The notes below the pieces were generated by a model. The model searched no databases, was not told where the DNA came from, and saw only the letters and a program-made list of their open reading frames with translations. Positions 44,786-53,486 of a stretch of DNA of 64,000 nt are shown here, piece by piece. Source of the DNA: G963665495 sp963677785 (GTDB lineage: Bacteria; Desulfobacterota; Desulfovibrionia; Desulfovibrionales; Desulfovibrionaceae); NCBI GenBank assembly GCA_963677785.2, contig CAXXDH010000003.1, positions 682,001 to 746,000 of the forward strand, read 5' to 3'. Made by a program: the position numbers and the translations under genes. Each line of letters starts with the position of its first letter. Position 1 is the stretch's first letter.

Positions 44786-45892
44786 TCAGGAAATACGCGA
44801 AGACAAGGGCTTGCAGGCCAGGCCAAAGGCGTTGGCCACGCCCTCGCAATACAACTCACCCTGGTGGCAATTCAAGCCCAGGCCCAGAGAAGCATCTGCC
44901 TTGACGGCATCCAGTCCGTTGTCCGCCAGAGCAATGGCATAGGGCAGGGTCTGGTTGACGAGGGCGAATGTCGACGTACGCGGCACGGCGCCCGGCATGT
45001 TGGCGACGCCGTAGTGAACGACATCGTCTACCAGGTAGGTGGGGTCGGCATGGGTGGTAGGATGAATGGTTTCCACACAGCCGCCCTGGTCCACGGCCAC
45101 ATCGACGATGACGGCCCCGGGCTTCATGGTCTTGATCATGTTCTCGGTGACCAGCCGCGGGGCTTTGGCGCCCGGAATCAGCACCGCGCCTACCAGCAGG
45201 TCCGCGTATTGCACGGCTCTGCGGATATTCGGCTCGGTGGAGGAAATGGTAATCACCCGGCCCTGGTAAATATCGTCCAGATACTGCAAACGCTTGTGGT
45301 TGACATCCAGCACCGTGACCTGCGCGCCCAGGCCCACGGCCACGCGGGCGGCATTGCTGCCCACGATGCCCGCGCCCAGAATGACCACAGCGGCGGGAGA
45401 AACGCCGGGAACGCCGCCCAGCAGCACGCCCCGGCCGCCCTGCGAGCGTTCCAGATGGTGCGCTCCTTCCTGGGTAGCCATACGTCCGGCGACCTCGCTC
45501 ATGGGCATCAACAAGGGAAGACTACGGTCGGGAAGCTGCACGGTCTCATAAGCGACGCCCGTGACGCCGGATTCCAGAACGGCATCGGTCAGGCCTTTGT
45601 CTGCGGCCAGGTGCAGATAGGTGAAAAGCAGCAGCCCTTTGCGCAGGTAGCTGTATTCCTCGGGCAACGGCTCTTTGACCTTGATCACCATTTCGGCGTT
45701 CCAGGCCTCGGCGGCGTCGACCATTTTCGCTCCTGCAGACTCGTATTCGGCATCCAGCAGGCCGCTTCCCAGCCCCGCGCCCTGTTCCACCAGAACCTCG
45801 TGCCCGCGCCGGACAAGGCTTTCCACTCCGCCCGGAGTCATGGATACGCGATTCTCCAACGTCTTTATCTCTTTAGGAATACCAATACGCAT
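44786..45892 (-). CDS. ald: Alanine dehydrogenase
   Basis: This 368-residue NAD-dependent enzyme interconverts L-alanine and pyruvate plus ammonia. The N-terminus MRIGIPKEIKTLENRVSMTP is diagnostic, as are VIKVKEPLPEEYSYLRKG, the Rossmann motif VVILGAGIVGSNAARVAVGL, and VAVDQGGCVETIHPTTHADP. The ATG at 45892 with GGAG eight bases upstream is chosen; the longer frame adds residues foreign to the family. It lies 17 bases after an Lrp-type regulator and is very probably controlled by it. Confidence 0.96.
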   Translation of the reverse strand: MRIGIPKEIKTLENRVSMTPGGVESLVRRGHEVLVEQGAGLGSGLLDAEYESAGAKMVDAAEAWNAEMVIKVKEPLPEEYSYLRKGLLLFTYLHLAADKGLTDAVLESGVTGVAYETVQLPDRSLPLLMPMSEVAGRMATQEGAHHLERSQGGRGVLLGGVPGVSPAAVVILGAGIVGSNAARVAVGLGAQVTVLDVNHKRLQYLDDIYQGRVITISSTEPNIRRAVQYADLLVGAVLIPGAKAPRLVTENMIKTMKPGAVIVDVAVDQGGCVETIHPTTHADPTYLVDDVVHYGVANMPGAVPRTSTFALVNQTLPYAIALADNGLDAVKADASLGLGLNCHQGELYCEGVANAFGLACKPLSSRIS

Positions 45893-45909
45893 ACTTTCTC
45901 TCCCGTGTT

Positions 45910-46386
45910 TTAGGCGTCCGTGAAAACAGCTTCCGGCAGGCAAATCCACTTGCCCTTGGAGCGCATGACCACAAATGATTCCGTGGAGGCGATGCCGCCC
46001 ACCTGCGACAGATCATGATCCATGAAGCGGTACAAATCCTCGATATCCTCGGTCAGAATCACCTCGGCCACAATATCGTAGCGTCCGGTGACCACACCCG
46101 CCCACTGTACCTTGGGAAGCGCCGCCACACGCTCGAGCGTATTGCCCAGCTGTTCGTGATGGGAAACGGTCAGGCAGACAATGGCCACGGTCAGGCCTTT
46201 GACCTTGCTCGGATCCACCAGCCCGGCAATTTTCATGAGTCCCTCGGCAAGCAGGCTTTTGAGCCGCGTACGTACAGTGGGCGCAGTGACATCGAGTCCG
46301 CGGGCCAGCTCGCTCACCGAGCAGGTGCCATCCTGCATCAACAGGGCCGCCAGTTTTTTTTCCTGCGGGTCCAGAGATCTTTTCAC
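45910..46386 (-). CDS. Lrp/AsnC-family transcriptional regulator
   Basis: This 158-residue protein has an N-terminal winged helix-turn-helix (LDPQEKKLAALLMQDGTCSV, SELARGLDVTAPTVRTRLKS) and a C-terminal RAM ligand-binding domain (VQWAGVVTGRYDIVAEVILT, DHDLSQVGGIASTESFVVMR). Members respond to amino acids and often control adjacent amino-acid enzymes, here alanine dehydrogenase. The start is GTG with AAAGG about seven bases upstream. The AT-rich region ahead of it is the expected binding site. Confidence 0.93.
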   Translation of the reverse strand: MKRSLDPQEKKLAALLMQDGTCSVSELARGLDVTAPTVRTRLKSLLAEGLMKIAGLVDPSKVKGLTVAIVCLTVSHHEQLGNTLERVAALPKVQWAGVVTGRYDIVAEVILTEDIEDLYRFMDHDLSQVGGIASTESFVVMRSKGKWICLPEAVFTDA

Positions 46387-46576
46387 GATCGACCTTTTGT
46401 AGAATTTAAAATATTTTTGACAAATTTTCCTTTTCAGAAAAAATAATGAAGAAATTTTAGCATAATTTGCAATTTTGACAATATTTTTTTTGCATTTTTG
46501 ATATTTCCTGATAATTTATACAATTATGCAAAATATGTTTTTGAAAAGACAGCAATCCTGCTGCAAAACCACAAAA
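46387..46576. promoter_or_regulatory. AT-rich control region of the lrp-ald operon
   Basis: These 190 bases are strongly AT-rich with phased A and T runs, in a GC-rich neighbourhood, which is typical of Lrp-family targets that bend DNA. Related elements GCATAATTTGC (near 46462) and ATTATGCAAAAT (near 46523) recur in opposite orientation. A minus-strand -35/-10 pair could not be fixed with confidence. Confidence 0.45.
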
Positions 46577-46604
46577 AAAAGCCCGGCGCGTTGGCCGGGC
46601 TTTT
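46577..46604 (-). terminator. Rho-independent terminator of pyk
   Basis: AAAAGCCCGGC, loop GCGTTG, GCCGGGCTTTT form a perfect 11-bp stem. On the minus strand it is followed by eight T in total. It lies directly after the pyk stop. Confidence 0.9.
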
Positions 46605-46638
46605 GGGAATTCAGATCCGTACTGTCAAACAGTGATCG

Positions 46639-48090
46639 TTATTTGTAATAGACTTTGATGGTATTGGTGCTGGTGCTGCGCTGAGTTCCGGCTTTCTTGT
46701 CGCGCAATTCACCGGGTGTGGGCTGTCCGGAGGTGATGACGACGTTTTCTCCTTCCGTGAACAAAGGCGAATTCTGCACAAAGTATTCGCCCCGGTCCAA
46801 ATGACTTTCCAGCTCCATATTGGGCACTTCCGCCTGCACCCCATAGAAAAAGTTCAGGTAGCGCTGCACCCGGGTGTCCGGGGTGAGTCCGTACACGGGA
46901 ATACGCGGCCGCCGGCTGGACAACAGGCGCAGGGTGGAGCCGCTTCCGGAATGGGAAACAATGCCCGAACTGTTGAGATTGTTGGCCAGCAGCGCCGCGG
47001 CATAGGCCAGATACTTGGGCGGGTCGGTTTCCAGAGCCGGATGAAAAGGCTCGGAACGGCGTTCGTGAAAATAGGTTTCGGCTTCGGTGGCCAGGCCGTT
47101 GATGGTCTTGACGACTTCGACAGGATAGCTGCCGATGGCGGTTTCTTCCGAAAGCATCACGCAATCCGCGCCGTCCAGAATGGCATTGGCCACGTCCGTG
47201 GCCTCGGCACGGGTCGGTACGGGGTTTTTGACCATGGATAGCATCATCTGGGTTGCCACGATGCAGGCCTTTTGCTTGTGCCTGGCGGCTCGAATGATCC
47301 GTTTCTGGATGATGGGCAGGGAAGGCACCGGACATTCCAGGCCGAGGTCTCCCCGTGCGACCATGACCACGTCGGTGAGATCGAGGATCTTGTCCAGATT
47401 CTCCACCGCGTTGCTGCGCTCGAGTTTGGCCACCACAGGCACCCAGGTGCCGTGGCGTTTGATTTCTTCCTTGATGTCCACGATGTCGCCGGCATCCTGC
47501 ACAAAGGAGATGGCCAGAGCGTCCAGGCCGATGTCCAGCCCTTCGTGCAGATCCTTGCGGTCTTTGTCGGTCAGCGCCTTGATGGGGTGTGTTTTACCCG
47601 GAAAGGCAATGCCCTTGTGGGAGGTCAGAATGCCGCCGTTCTGGGCCTGCATCTCGTAGACGCAATCGTTTTCAATGACCTTGGTGACTTCGAACTGCAG
47701 CATGCCGTCCGAAAGGGAAACAGGCATGCCCACCTGCAGTCCTTGCAGCAGCTCCGGAAAATCCAGGCCGATGAAAACAAGATCGGGATCGCCCTTGCCT
47801 TCCTTGTCCGGTGTGGCCAGAATCACCCGCTCGTCTTTTTTGATGGTCAGGGGCGAACCTTTGATTTCTCCGATACGTGTCTTGGGTCCGCAGAGGTCGC
47901 CGAGAGCCGTGAGTGAAAAGCCCACTTCGTTCTCCAACTCGCGGATCAGCTTGACCACAGGAGCGAAGGTTGCAGCGTTCGAGTGCGAAAAATTGAGACG
48001 AAAAATCCGTACACCGTACCCGACCAAGCTTTTCATGGTCTCATAATTCATGGAGCTCGGACCGAGGGTGGCGATAATTTTACTATGCAT
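46639..48090 (-). CDS. pyk: Pyruvate kinase
   Basis: This 483-residue glycolytic enzyme converts phosphoenolpyruvate plus ADP to pyruvate plus ATP. Motifs are KIIATLGPSSMNYETMKSLV at the start, LNFSHSN, the active-site signature in VVAKLERSNAVENLDKIL, VMVARGDLGLECPVPSLPII, and CVMLSEETAIGSYPVEVVKT, followed by an allosteric C-terminal domain. The ATG at 48090 with GAGGAG upstream is chosen over longer frames. It is monocistronic, with its own promoter and terminator. Confidence 0.96.
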   Translation of the reverse strand: MHSKIIATLGPSSMNYETMKSLVGYGVRIFRLNFSHSNAATFAPVVKLIRELENEVGFSLTALGDLCGPKTRIGEIKGSPLTIKKDERVILATPDKEGKGDPDLVFIGLDFPELLQGLQVGMPVSLSDGMLQFEVTKVIENDCVYEMQAQNGGILTSHKGIAFPGKTHPIKALTDKDRKDLHEGLDIGLDALAISFVQDAGDIVDIKEEIKRHGTWVPVVAKLERSNAVENLDKILDLTDVVMVARGDLGLECPVPSLPIIQKRIIRAARHKQKACIVATQMMLSMVKNPVPTRAEATDVANAILDGADCVMLSEETAIGSYPVEVVKTINGLATEAETYFHERRSEPFHPALETDPPKYLAYAAALLANNLNSSGIVSHSGSGSTLRLLSSRRPRIPVYGLTPDTRVQRYLNFFYGVQAEVPNMELESHLDRGEYFVQNSPLFTEGENVVITSGQPTPGELRDKKAGTQRSTSTNTIKVYYK

Positions 48091-48174
48091 AGGGCGCTCC
48101 TCAGGTGAGAGTGTTCTAAAATTGTATCGATTCCGGCTGATCCCACGCGATCGCGGACTCCGGGTTGCTTTCGC

Positions 48175-48202
48175 ACTATATGCAATCAGCACGTTATTTC
48201 AA
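48175..48202 (-). promoter_or_regulatory. Sigma-70-type promoter candidate for pyk
   Basis: On the minus strand, TTGAAA (48197-48202), 16-base spacer, TATAGT (48175-48180). This gives a leader of roughly 80 bases before the pyk ATG. The leader contains the palindrome CGCGATCGCG at 48147-48156. Confidence 0.5.
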
Positions 48203-48856
48203 GAGAGGAATGGGCTCCAATCCAAAAAGCAGCATAAAAATGATCTCCTCATCATTTCCGTCACAAATTTGCACCCGTCGCAGCAACCCCCCCCCAACGG
48301 CCATGGAGTCACGTACTCCATAGTCTTTCAAACTAGTTCTATACTGTATTTTATATAAGTTAATAAGTTTTACACTTGACAGTAAGCCGCTCTTTACAAC
48401 CTCTTACCATTCGACTGTATATCAAATAAACTTCCAATAATATTATTTTATTTTATAATTTTTTTACAAAACGCATATTTTCAGCTTACAGCGACATCAC
48501 GAAAGGCACTAATCCAAACCTTACAATATTATTTAAAGCTGTAAGGTTTACTCCTGCACACTTTTTCCAATTTTATCGTGATCTATTTAATTTTTATGAT
48601 TTTTCGTGACTAACTCAAAAACGTTATTCTTTTCACAAAAATCAGTTTTTTTGATTTTTTATCTCTTTTTTCATCTCTTTCCCACCCCAAAACAAAAATA
48701 TTTATATATAGATCTATTATATATATAAATATTTTATAAAAATAAATTGACCAATTTTTTTAGCGCGGGCATCCTGAATCAAAATACGCATTTCTTACGT
48801 GGCATGGAATACTGTTGTATTGTGAAAACTTTGGAAACTGCAAAATGAGGAAGATC
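48203..48856. promoter_or_regulatory. Long AT-rich leader of the porin gene
   Basis: This gap of about 650 bases separates the divergent pyk and porin genes. From about 48330 to 48770 it is extremely AT-rich and contains several dyads: AAACCTTACA/TGTAAGGTTT (48516-48549), AAAAATCA/TGATTTTT (48637-48659), and the 16-bp repeat listed separately. No gene is seen. It must contain the porin promoter, and its size suggests complex regulation or a structured leader. Confidence 0.55.
48695..48735. repeat. Perfect 16-bp inverted repeat in the porin leader
   Basis: AAAATATTTATATATA (48695-48710), 9-base loop GATCTATTA, TATATATAAATATTTT (48720-48735). It is all A/T in the arms. It lies about 120 bases before the porin start. 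A run of T follows some 15 bases later. Confidence 0.7.
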
Positions 48857-50404
48857 ATGAAACGGTTAACAGCCATCGTGCTGGCATTGGGGCTGGTACT
48901 TGGAAGTTACGCAATTGCCCAGGCGACCGAAATAACGGCTCGGGGTTCGTTTGAGTTTACATTCGGCTGGTATGACAACGCCGATCTTTTCGATTCGGCC
49001 CAGGACAGCAAAGCTGCCGGACGTTTCTACGGAGGCGATGGAGGCAATGGGACCGAGGATCATTTTTCCGCTCGCCAGCGTACGCGTTTGCAGGTCAATT
49101 TTATTGCTTCAGAGAACGTGCAGGGTGTCGTGTTTTTTGAAATCGGTGAAATCGAATGGGGCAGCGGCGGCGGCTCCATGGTAGGCGGCGGTGTCGGCAG
49201 AGGCGGCGGCGGCGCCATCGGCACGGACGGCGTGAACGTGGAAACCCGCCGCGCGTACATCACCTTCAACGTGCCCAACACGGAACTGCTGTTCCAGGTC
49301 GGTCTGCAAGGCATTTCTCTGCCTTCCGAAGTTGCCGGATCGCCCATTGTGGGATGCGGCGGAACGGATATGGCGGCTGCCGTCGGCATATACACCGTCA
49401 ACGACATGGTCACTGTGGGCGCTTTCTGGGCGCGCCCGTACAATATGGACAGTGGATACGGCGGAAGCATTGCGCAAAACGACGAAATGGACCTGATCGG
49501 ACTGTTCGTCCCCGTTGCGATTGACGGCATCATGACTGTCACTCCCTATGCCATGTACGGCATCTTCGGCACGGACGCCGTTGGCAATACCCTCGGCAGA
49601 TTCCCCGGCCTGTATTCCAACGCCGTGGGCACGAACTCGGCAAACAACGCAAACGCGCTGCTGAACAACGACTACTTTTATGGCTGGTGGGCCGGACTGG
49701 CTCTCGAATACAACATGCTGGACCCCCTGGTCTTCTCTCTGGACGTGGCCTGGGGCTCTCTGGATGATCCGACGGACGACATGCTGGACCGTTGGGGCTG
49801 GTACCTCGCCGGTGAAATCGACTACAAAACCCCCTGGGTTACGCCCGGCATCCTGGCCTGGTGGACCTCGGGCGATGACGACGACATCTACAACGGTTCC
49901 GAACGGCTGCCCTCCATCGCGCCGGATTTTACCGGTACCTCATACGGTTTTCACGGCAGCTCGCTGCTCACCAGCGACAGCATACTGGGCAAAAACGCCT
50001 CCGGAACCTGGGGTATCGCCTTACTCTTCCAGGACATCTCCTTTGTTGAAAAGCTGACCCATGAAGTCCGTGTCGCGTTCTTCGGCGGCACCAACGATCC
50101 CGCCGCCATGCGGGATTACCGCAGCATGACTGCGGCGCACAACCCTTACTGGAACAACCCCTCCGACATTTTACTTACCACGGCGGACTGGGCCTGGGAA
50201 ATCGACTTCAACACCCAGTACCAGATATACGAAAACCTGGCCGCCATCCTGGAAACAGGCATGGTCGATGTACAGCGCCAGGCCTACCCGTGGCGCAATC
50301 CTGAAAACCGCCGCAACAGCGGTTTCTATAACGCCGGCATACAGCAGCTCTGGAAAACCAGCACGGCCTGGAAGCTTGCCTTCGGTCTCAAATACACCTT
50401 CTAA
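48857..50404 (+). CDS. Outer-membrane porin, Desulfovibrio homotrimeric type
   Basis: This 515-residue exported beta-barrel has signal peptide KRLTAIVLALGLVLGSYAIA ending QA, then ITARGSFEFTFGWYDNADLF, a Gly-rich loop near residues 95-115, alternating aromatic beta-strands, and the terminal strand ending in aromatic F (KLAFGLKYTF), typical of outer-membrane insertion signals. This matches the abundant homotrimeric porins of Desulfovibrio. The ATG at 48857 is preferred because GAGGA lies just upstream and the signal peptide starts there. It is followed by a strong terminator. Confidence 0.9.
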   Translation: MKRLTAIVLALGLVLGSYAIAQATEITARGSFEFTFGWYDNADLFDSAQDSKAAGRFYGGDGGNGTEDHFSARQRTRLQVNFIASENVQGVVFFEIGEIEWGSGGGSMVGGGVGRGGGGAIGTDGVNVETRRAYITFNVPNTELLFQVGLQGISLPSEVAGSPIVGCGGTDMAAAVGIYTVNDMVTVGAFWARPYNMDSGYGGSIAQNDEMDLIGLFVPVAIDGIMTVTPYAMYGIFGTDAVGNTLGRFPGLYSNAVGTNSANNANALLNNDYFYGWWAGLALEYNMLDPLVFSLDVAWGSLDDPTDDMLDRWGWYLAGEIDYKTPWVTPGILAWWTSGDDDDIYNGSERLPSIAPDFTGTSYGFHGSSLLTSDSILGKNASGTWGIALLFQDISFVEKLTHEVRVAFFGGTNDPAAMRDYRSMTAAHNPYWNNPSDILLTTADWAWEIDFNTQYQIYENLAAILETGMVDVQRQAYPWRNPENRRNSGFYNAGIQQLWKTSTAWKLAFGLKYTF

Positions 50405-50428
50405 CAAGCAGTACCCTCTTCTTGCGAC

Positions 50429-50456
50429 AGGGCCGGAGTTGTGCTTCTCCGGCCCT
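50429..50456 (+). terminator. Rho-independent terminator of the porin gene
   Basis: AGGGCCGGAG, 8-base loop, CTCCGGCCCT form a perfect 10-bp GC-rich stem followed by ATTCTTTT. It lies 25 bases after the porin stop. Confidence 0.88.
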
Positions 50457-50527
50457 ATTCTTTTGCGTAGGGAAAACAATTGCGAAACTGGATGAAAACG
50501 GATGCTTCTGCACTGATGCGCAGGATA

Positions 50528-51721
50528 TTATGGCAGGAGTTTCTCAGAATGAAGATATTGGTTCAGCGCCCTGGCCACGCACGCGTGTCCGGCAGGAGTC
50601 CAGTGCGCGTCCACCACAAAGTAGGTCTTGTCGCCCTGCTTTTCGGCGCTGCGCAGAGGCAGGGTCAAATCAAGAAAGCGGATGCCGCGTTTCTCAAGAT
50701 AATTCCGTAAAAAACCTTGCGGTTCCTGGGCTTCGTAGGCGTTACGTACGTTTTCCAGATCATATCCGAAAAGGTCGCGCATGAGCTGTTCATAACGCTC
50801 CGCGATCTGAAAATTGCTGGGCACGTACATGACGACATACTCTTTGTTCCGGGATTTGAGAAACCGGGCCATGTTCACGACGGACTCCAGGCACTCCGCA
50901 TACAGCTTATCATTTTTCCGGGGTGCGCCTTTCAGAAAATAATAGGGCAGATCCACACCAGGCCCCTGTTCTTCTCCCACATAGGAGAGTCCCAAGCGAA
51001 ACAGCGCTTTGCGAAACAGCACGTATAGCACCGAATGACTGAAAAACCAGGTGCGCAGCCGCACGAACGCGGAGTTGGCATCCGCCTGGGCGCGCGCCAG
51101 ATGGCCGTCCACCACGCGAACGCCCGCAAGCTCCTGCTTGATGATCCTGCCTGCCTCGTTCCGTGTCGTACGGATGATGCTCTGGTCATGAAAATCATTG
51201 TACGGGAACAAGGCCATCACGACCACGCTCGGGTCGTAGCGGTCGCAAAATTTCTCCAGATAATACTCGTACTGTACGGGCCCGAAGCCGTCGTCAAAAC
51301 CTGTGGAAAACACCGCGGCATCCGCTCCACTATCCTGCAGCATCTTTTCCAGCCGGTGCGTGAACATCTCTTTGTAGTCAACCCCAAACCCAAACGCAAA
51401 GGAATCTCCCATAACCATTATCCGGTCGGACGCGGCCCTCAATTCGGCCAACGAGCGCGGATCGCGAATGCCCTGCGCATTGGTCTGCACATAAGCGGAA
51501 AATTCCCTGGACAGCATCCAACCCTTATAGTCAGGCTTGAGCCGTATGGCCCGACCGTCCGTCGCCGTATCGAAAAAGCCCGACGTGGTTTCCAAAGGAA
51601 CAAAGAACCGGACGCCGCATTCCAGCAGCAAAAGCATGACAACAAGGCAAACAAGAAAAAAGAGGCTCAGGGTTGTTCTCGGATGCCGTTGAAAAACGGA
51701 ACGGCCGCTCCTGTCGGTCAT
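50528..51721 (-). CDS. Membrane-anchored SGNH/GDSL hydrolase-like protein
   Basis: This 397-residue protein has one N-terminal membrane helix (TTLSLFFLVCLVVMLLLLEC) and an extracytoplasmic SGNH-type domain. The nucleophile block is RIMVMGDSFAFGFGVDYKEM; the C-terminal catalytic block is TYFVVDAHWTPAGHACVARA (D-x-H-x-x-x-x-G-H). This resembles AlgX/AlgJ-like O-acetyl transferases or esterases acting on exopolysaccharides. No alginate or acetyl-donor gene is adjacent, so the substrate is unknown. It is followed on the same strand by no further gene; upstream (27 bases) is the MltB-like gene, and the two may be co-transcribed. Confidence 0.8.
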   Translation of the reverse strand: MTDRSGRSVFQRHPRTTLSLFFLVCLVVMLLLLECGVRFFVPLETTSGFFDTATDGRAIRLKPDYKGWMLSREFSAYVQTNAQGIRDPRSLAELRAASDRIMVMGDSFAFGFGVDYKEMFTHRLEKMLQDSGADAAVFSTGFDDGFGPVQYEYYLEKFCDRYDPSVVVMALFPYNDFHDQSIIRTTRNEAGRIIKQELAGVRVVDGHLARAQADANSAFVRLRTWFFSHSVLYVLFRKALFRLGLSYVGEEQGPGVDLPYYFLKGAPRKNDKLYAECLESVVNMARFLKSRNKEYVVMYVPSNFQIAERYEQLMRDLFGYDLENVRNAYEAQEPQGFLRNYLEKRGIRFLDLTLPLRSAEKQGDKTYFVVDAHWTPAGHACVARALNQYLHSEKLLP

Positions 51722-51748
51722 GAATGAAAGCCTTTCTCTTTTATGTTG

Positions 51749-52930
51749 TTATTGGCGGACGTAGGCCGCCACGGCCAGCACGGTGTTGACGTAACGCGCG
51801 CTGCGGTTGTAGCGCAGCAGCACTTTTCTCTGCTTCGCCGGGTCATGCATGTCCCCCTGCCAGCCCATGGCCCGGACAAACTTCCCGAAACTCGCCAGCA
51901 TGTCGTCCAGGTCGAACAGATCCACCTTTTGATCGCCATCGCCGTCCACGCCATAGCGTACGGCGTTGCTGGGCATGAACTGGCCGATACCTATGGCTCC
52001 GTACATGGAACCGGGAATGGACCAGGGATCCACTCCGGCCCGTTCCGCGTAATGCAGCAGGGACTTGAGTTCGTTATAGGCCCAGTTTCCCTTGATCCGC
52101 GCTTTTTGTTCGAGATAGGCGCGTTTGTCCGCGTCAACGCCCTTGGAATCCGTGGCGGTGTAGGTCTGTTCCACTACGCTGAAATCCGTGGCCAGGGCCA
52201 TACTTGCCAGCACGCTCATAACCGAATAATCGCCGAAAAAGGTCCCCAGCCGGGTTTCCACCGTGAACACGCCCACGGCAATTTCGCCCGGAATGCCGTA
52301 ATCCCGCTCCAGCTGCCGCAAGGACGCCAGGTGTTCCTGGTAAAAGGCCTTGGACGCGGCCAGCTGCTGCGGTGTGATAATCTTATCATACACCGGCGGT
52401 TTGGCCGGTTTCTCGCCTTTTTTGGGGTCGGGCGGACGCTTCCGACGGGCCGGCGGCAGCTGCAGCTCCTGCCGTATGGCCAGATACAGCTCCTCATCGG
52501 GTTCGCCATCGGGTTCGAGCCCGTGCAATTTCTGAAACTGCTTGATGGCGCCGCGCGTACCGAATCCGGCCAGACCGTCGGGCTTGCCCGGCGCGTAGCC
52601 CAGGTCGAGCAGCCCCTGCTGGATCCGGCGGTTCAGTTCGGCTCCGTACCCGAGGCGGACGAGCTCGTGCAGTTTCATGACCATGGGACTGGCCGAAAAA
52701 GACGCCTGGGGGTTGGAGAACACCGCGACCATTTCCGCCTGGTTGAAGCCGTCCGTTTCCAGCCGCTGAATCAGCGGCGCCCAGAACCGAACCTGAGCCG
52801 GAAGTTCCTGCTTGGGCGGCTTCACCTGTGGAACCTGCACCGGCTTGGTCTTTGAGGCGCAGCCGGACAGCGCAACGAAAAGCAGCAACGCTCCCAGAAG
52901 TGAAAAACGCAAATAAAGACAACGAAGCAT
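51749..52930 (-). CDS. MltB-type lytic murein transglycosylase lipoprotein
   Basis: This 393-residue lipoprotein has signal LRFSLLGALLLFVALSGC with lipobox cysteine, so it is anchored in a membrane in the periplasm. A peptidoglycan-binding type 1 domain (IQQGLLDLGYAPGKPDGLAG) is inserted before the catalytic part, unlike classic MltB where it is absent or C-terminal. The catalytic region has GVFTVETRLGTFFGDYSVMS with the acid-base glutamate and AIGIGQFMPSNAVRYGVDGD. D-G-D-G-D-x-K-V-D near residue 330 resembles a calcium-binding loop. The ATG at 52930 with AAGGAG seven bases upstream is preferred. Confidence 0.9.
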   Translation of the reverse strand: MLRCLYLRFSLLGALLLFVALSGCASKTKPVQVPQVKPPKQELPAQVRFWAPLIQRLETDGFNQAEMVAVFSNPQASFSASPMVMKLHELVRLGYGAELNRRIQQGLLDLGYAPGKPDGLAGFGTRGAIKQFQKLHGLEPDGEPDEELYLAIRQELQLPPARRKRPPDPKKGEKPAKPPVYDKIITPQQLAASKAFYQEHLASLRQLERDYGIPGEIAVGVFTVETRLGTFFGDYSVMSVLASMALATDFSVVEQTYTATDSKGVDADKRAYLEQKARIKGNWAYNELKSLLHYAERAGVDPWSIPGSMYGAIGIGQFMPSNAVRYGVDGDGDQKVDLFDLDDMLASFGKFVRAMGWQGDMHDPAKQRKVLLRYNRSARYVNTVLAVAAYVRQ

Positions 52931-52986
52931 ACGGAGCTCCTTTTTCATACGGGAATATCTCTGGCGGTCTGTTGTGCCGCCGCGGC

Positions 52987-53415
52987 TCAGAGCTTTTTCT
53001 TGCCCGAAAGCTCCAGCACGCTGAAAGAAGCCGCGGCCTTGGCAGTGACGACGCCGTCGACCGTGGCCGTGCCCTCGGCCTGGATCACACGCTTGCCGCG
53101 CTGTACGATACGGGCCTCTGCGCGCAGCTGGTCGCCTTTTTTGACCACCCGGAAATACCGGACCGACATCTCGATGGTGGCCGTGCCTTCGCCCGGATTC
53201 AGCACGGTTATCACCGCGTGGGCCATGGCCTCGTCCAGCAGGGTGGCCTGCAGGCCACCGGCCAGCACACCCGCGCCCTGGACGAATTCTCCATTGACGG
53301 TCAGAGCTAGTGTAACGTTGGCCGCGTCCATCTGTTCGATGGAGATGCCGAGAAAAGCGAACAACGGATTGACCGTCTGTCCGGGTTGCTGAACAGCTTT
53401 GAGATACTCATTCAC
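52987..53415 (-). CDS. PaaI-family hotdog-fold thioesterase
   Basis: This 142-residue hotdog protein likely hydrolyses acyl- or aryl-CoA thioesters. The signature helix GVLAGGLQATLLDEAMAHAV contains the D-E pair, although the usual H-G-G reads A-G-G, so the first motif residue is changed. Strands TATIEMSVRYFRVVKKGDQL and AEARIVQRGKRVIQAEGTAT follow. The start is taken as GTG (53415), giving VNEYLKAV; an in-frame ATG 16 codons upstream would add an atypical extension. The substrate is unknown. Confidence 0.8.
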   Translation of the reverse strand: MNEYLKAVQQPGQTVNPLFAFLGISIEQMDAANVTLALTVNGEFVQGAGVLAGGLQATLLDEAMAHAVITVLNPGEGTATIEMSVRYFRVVKKGDQLRAEARIVQRGKRVIQAEGTATVDGVVTAKAAASFSVLELSGKKKL

Positions 53416-53486
53416 TGTGTTGTTTCCATGAGAATAGTATAGATGTGATTGAGCGACCGGCATACCCGCCGGACGCCGGGGCAGGG

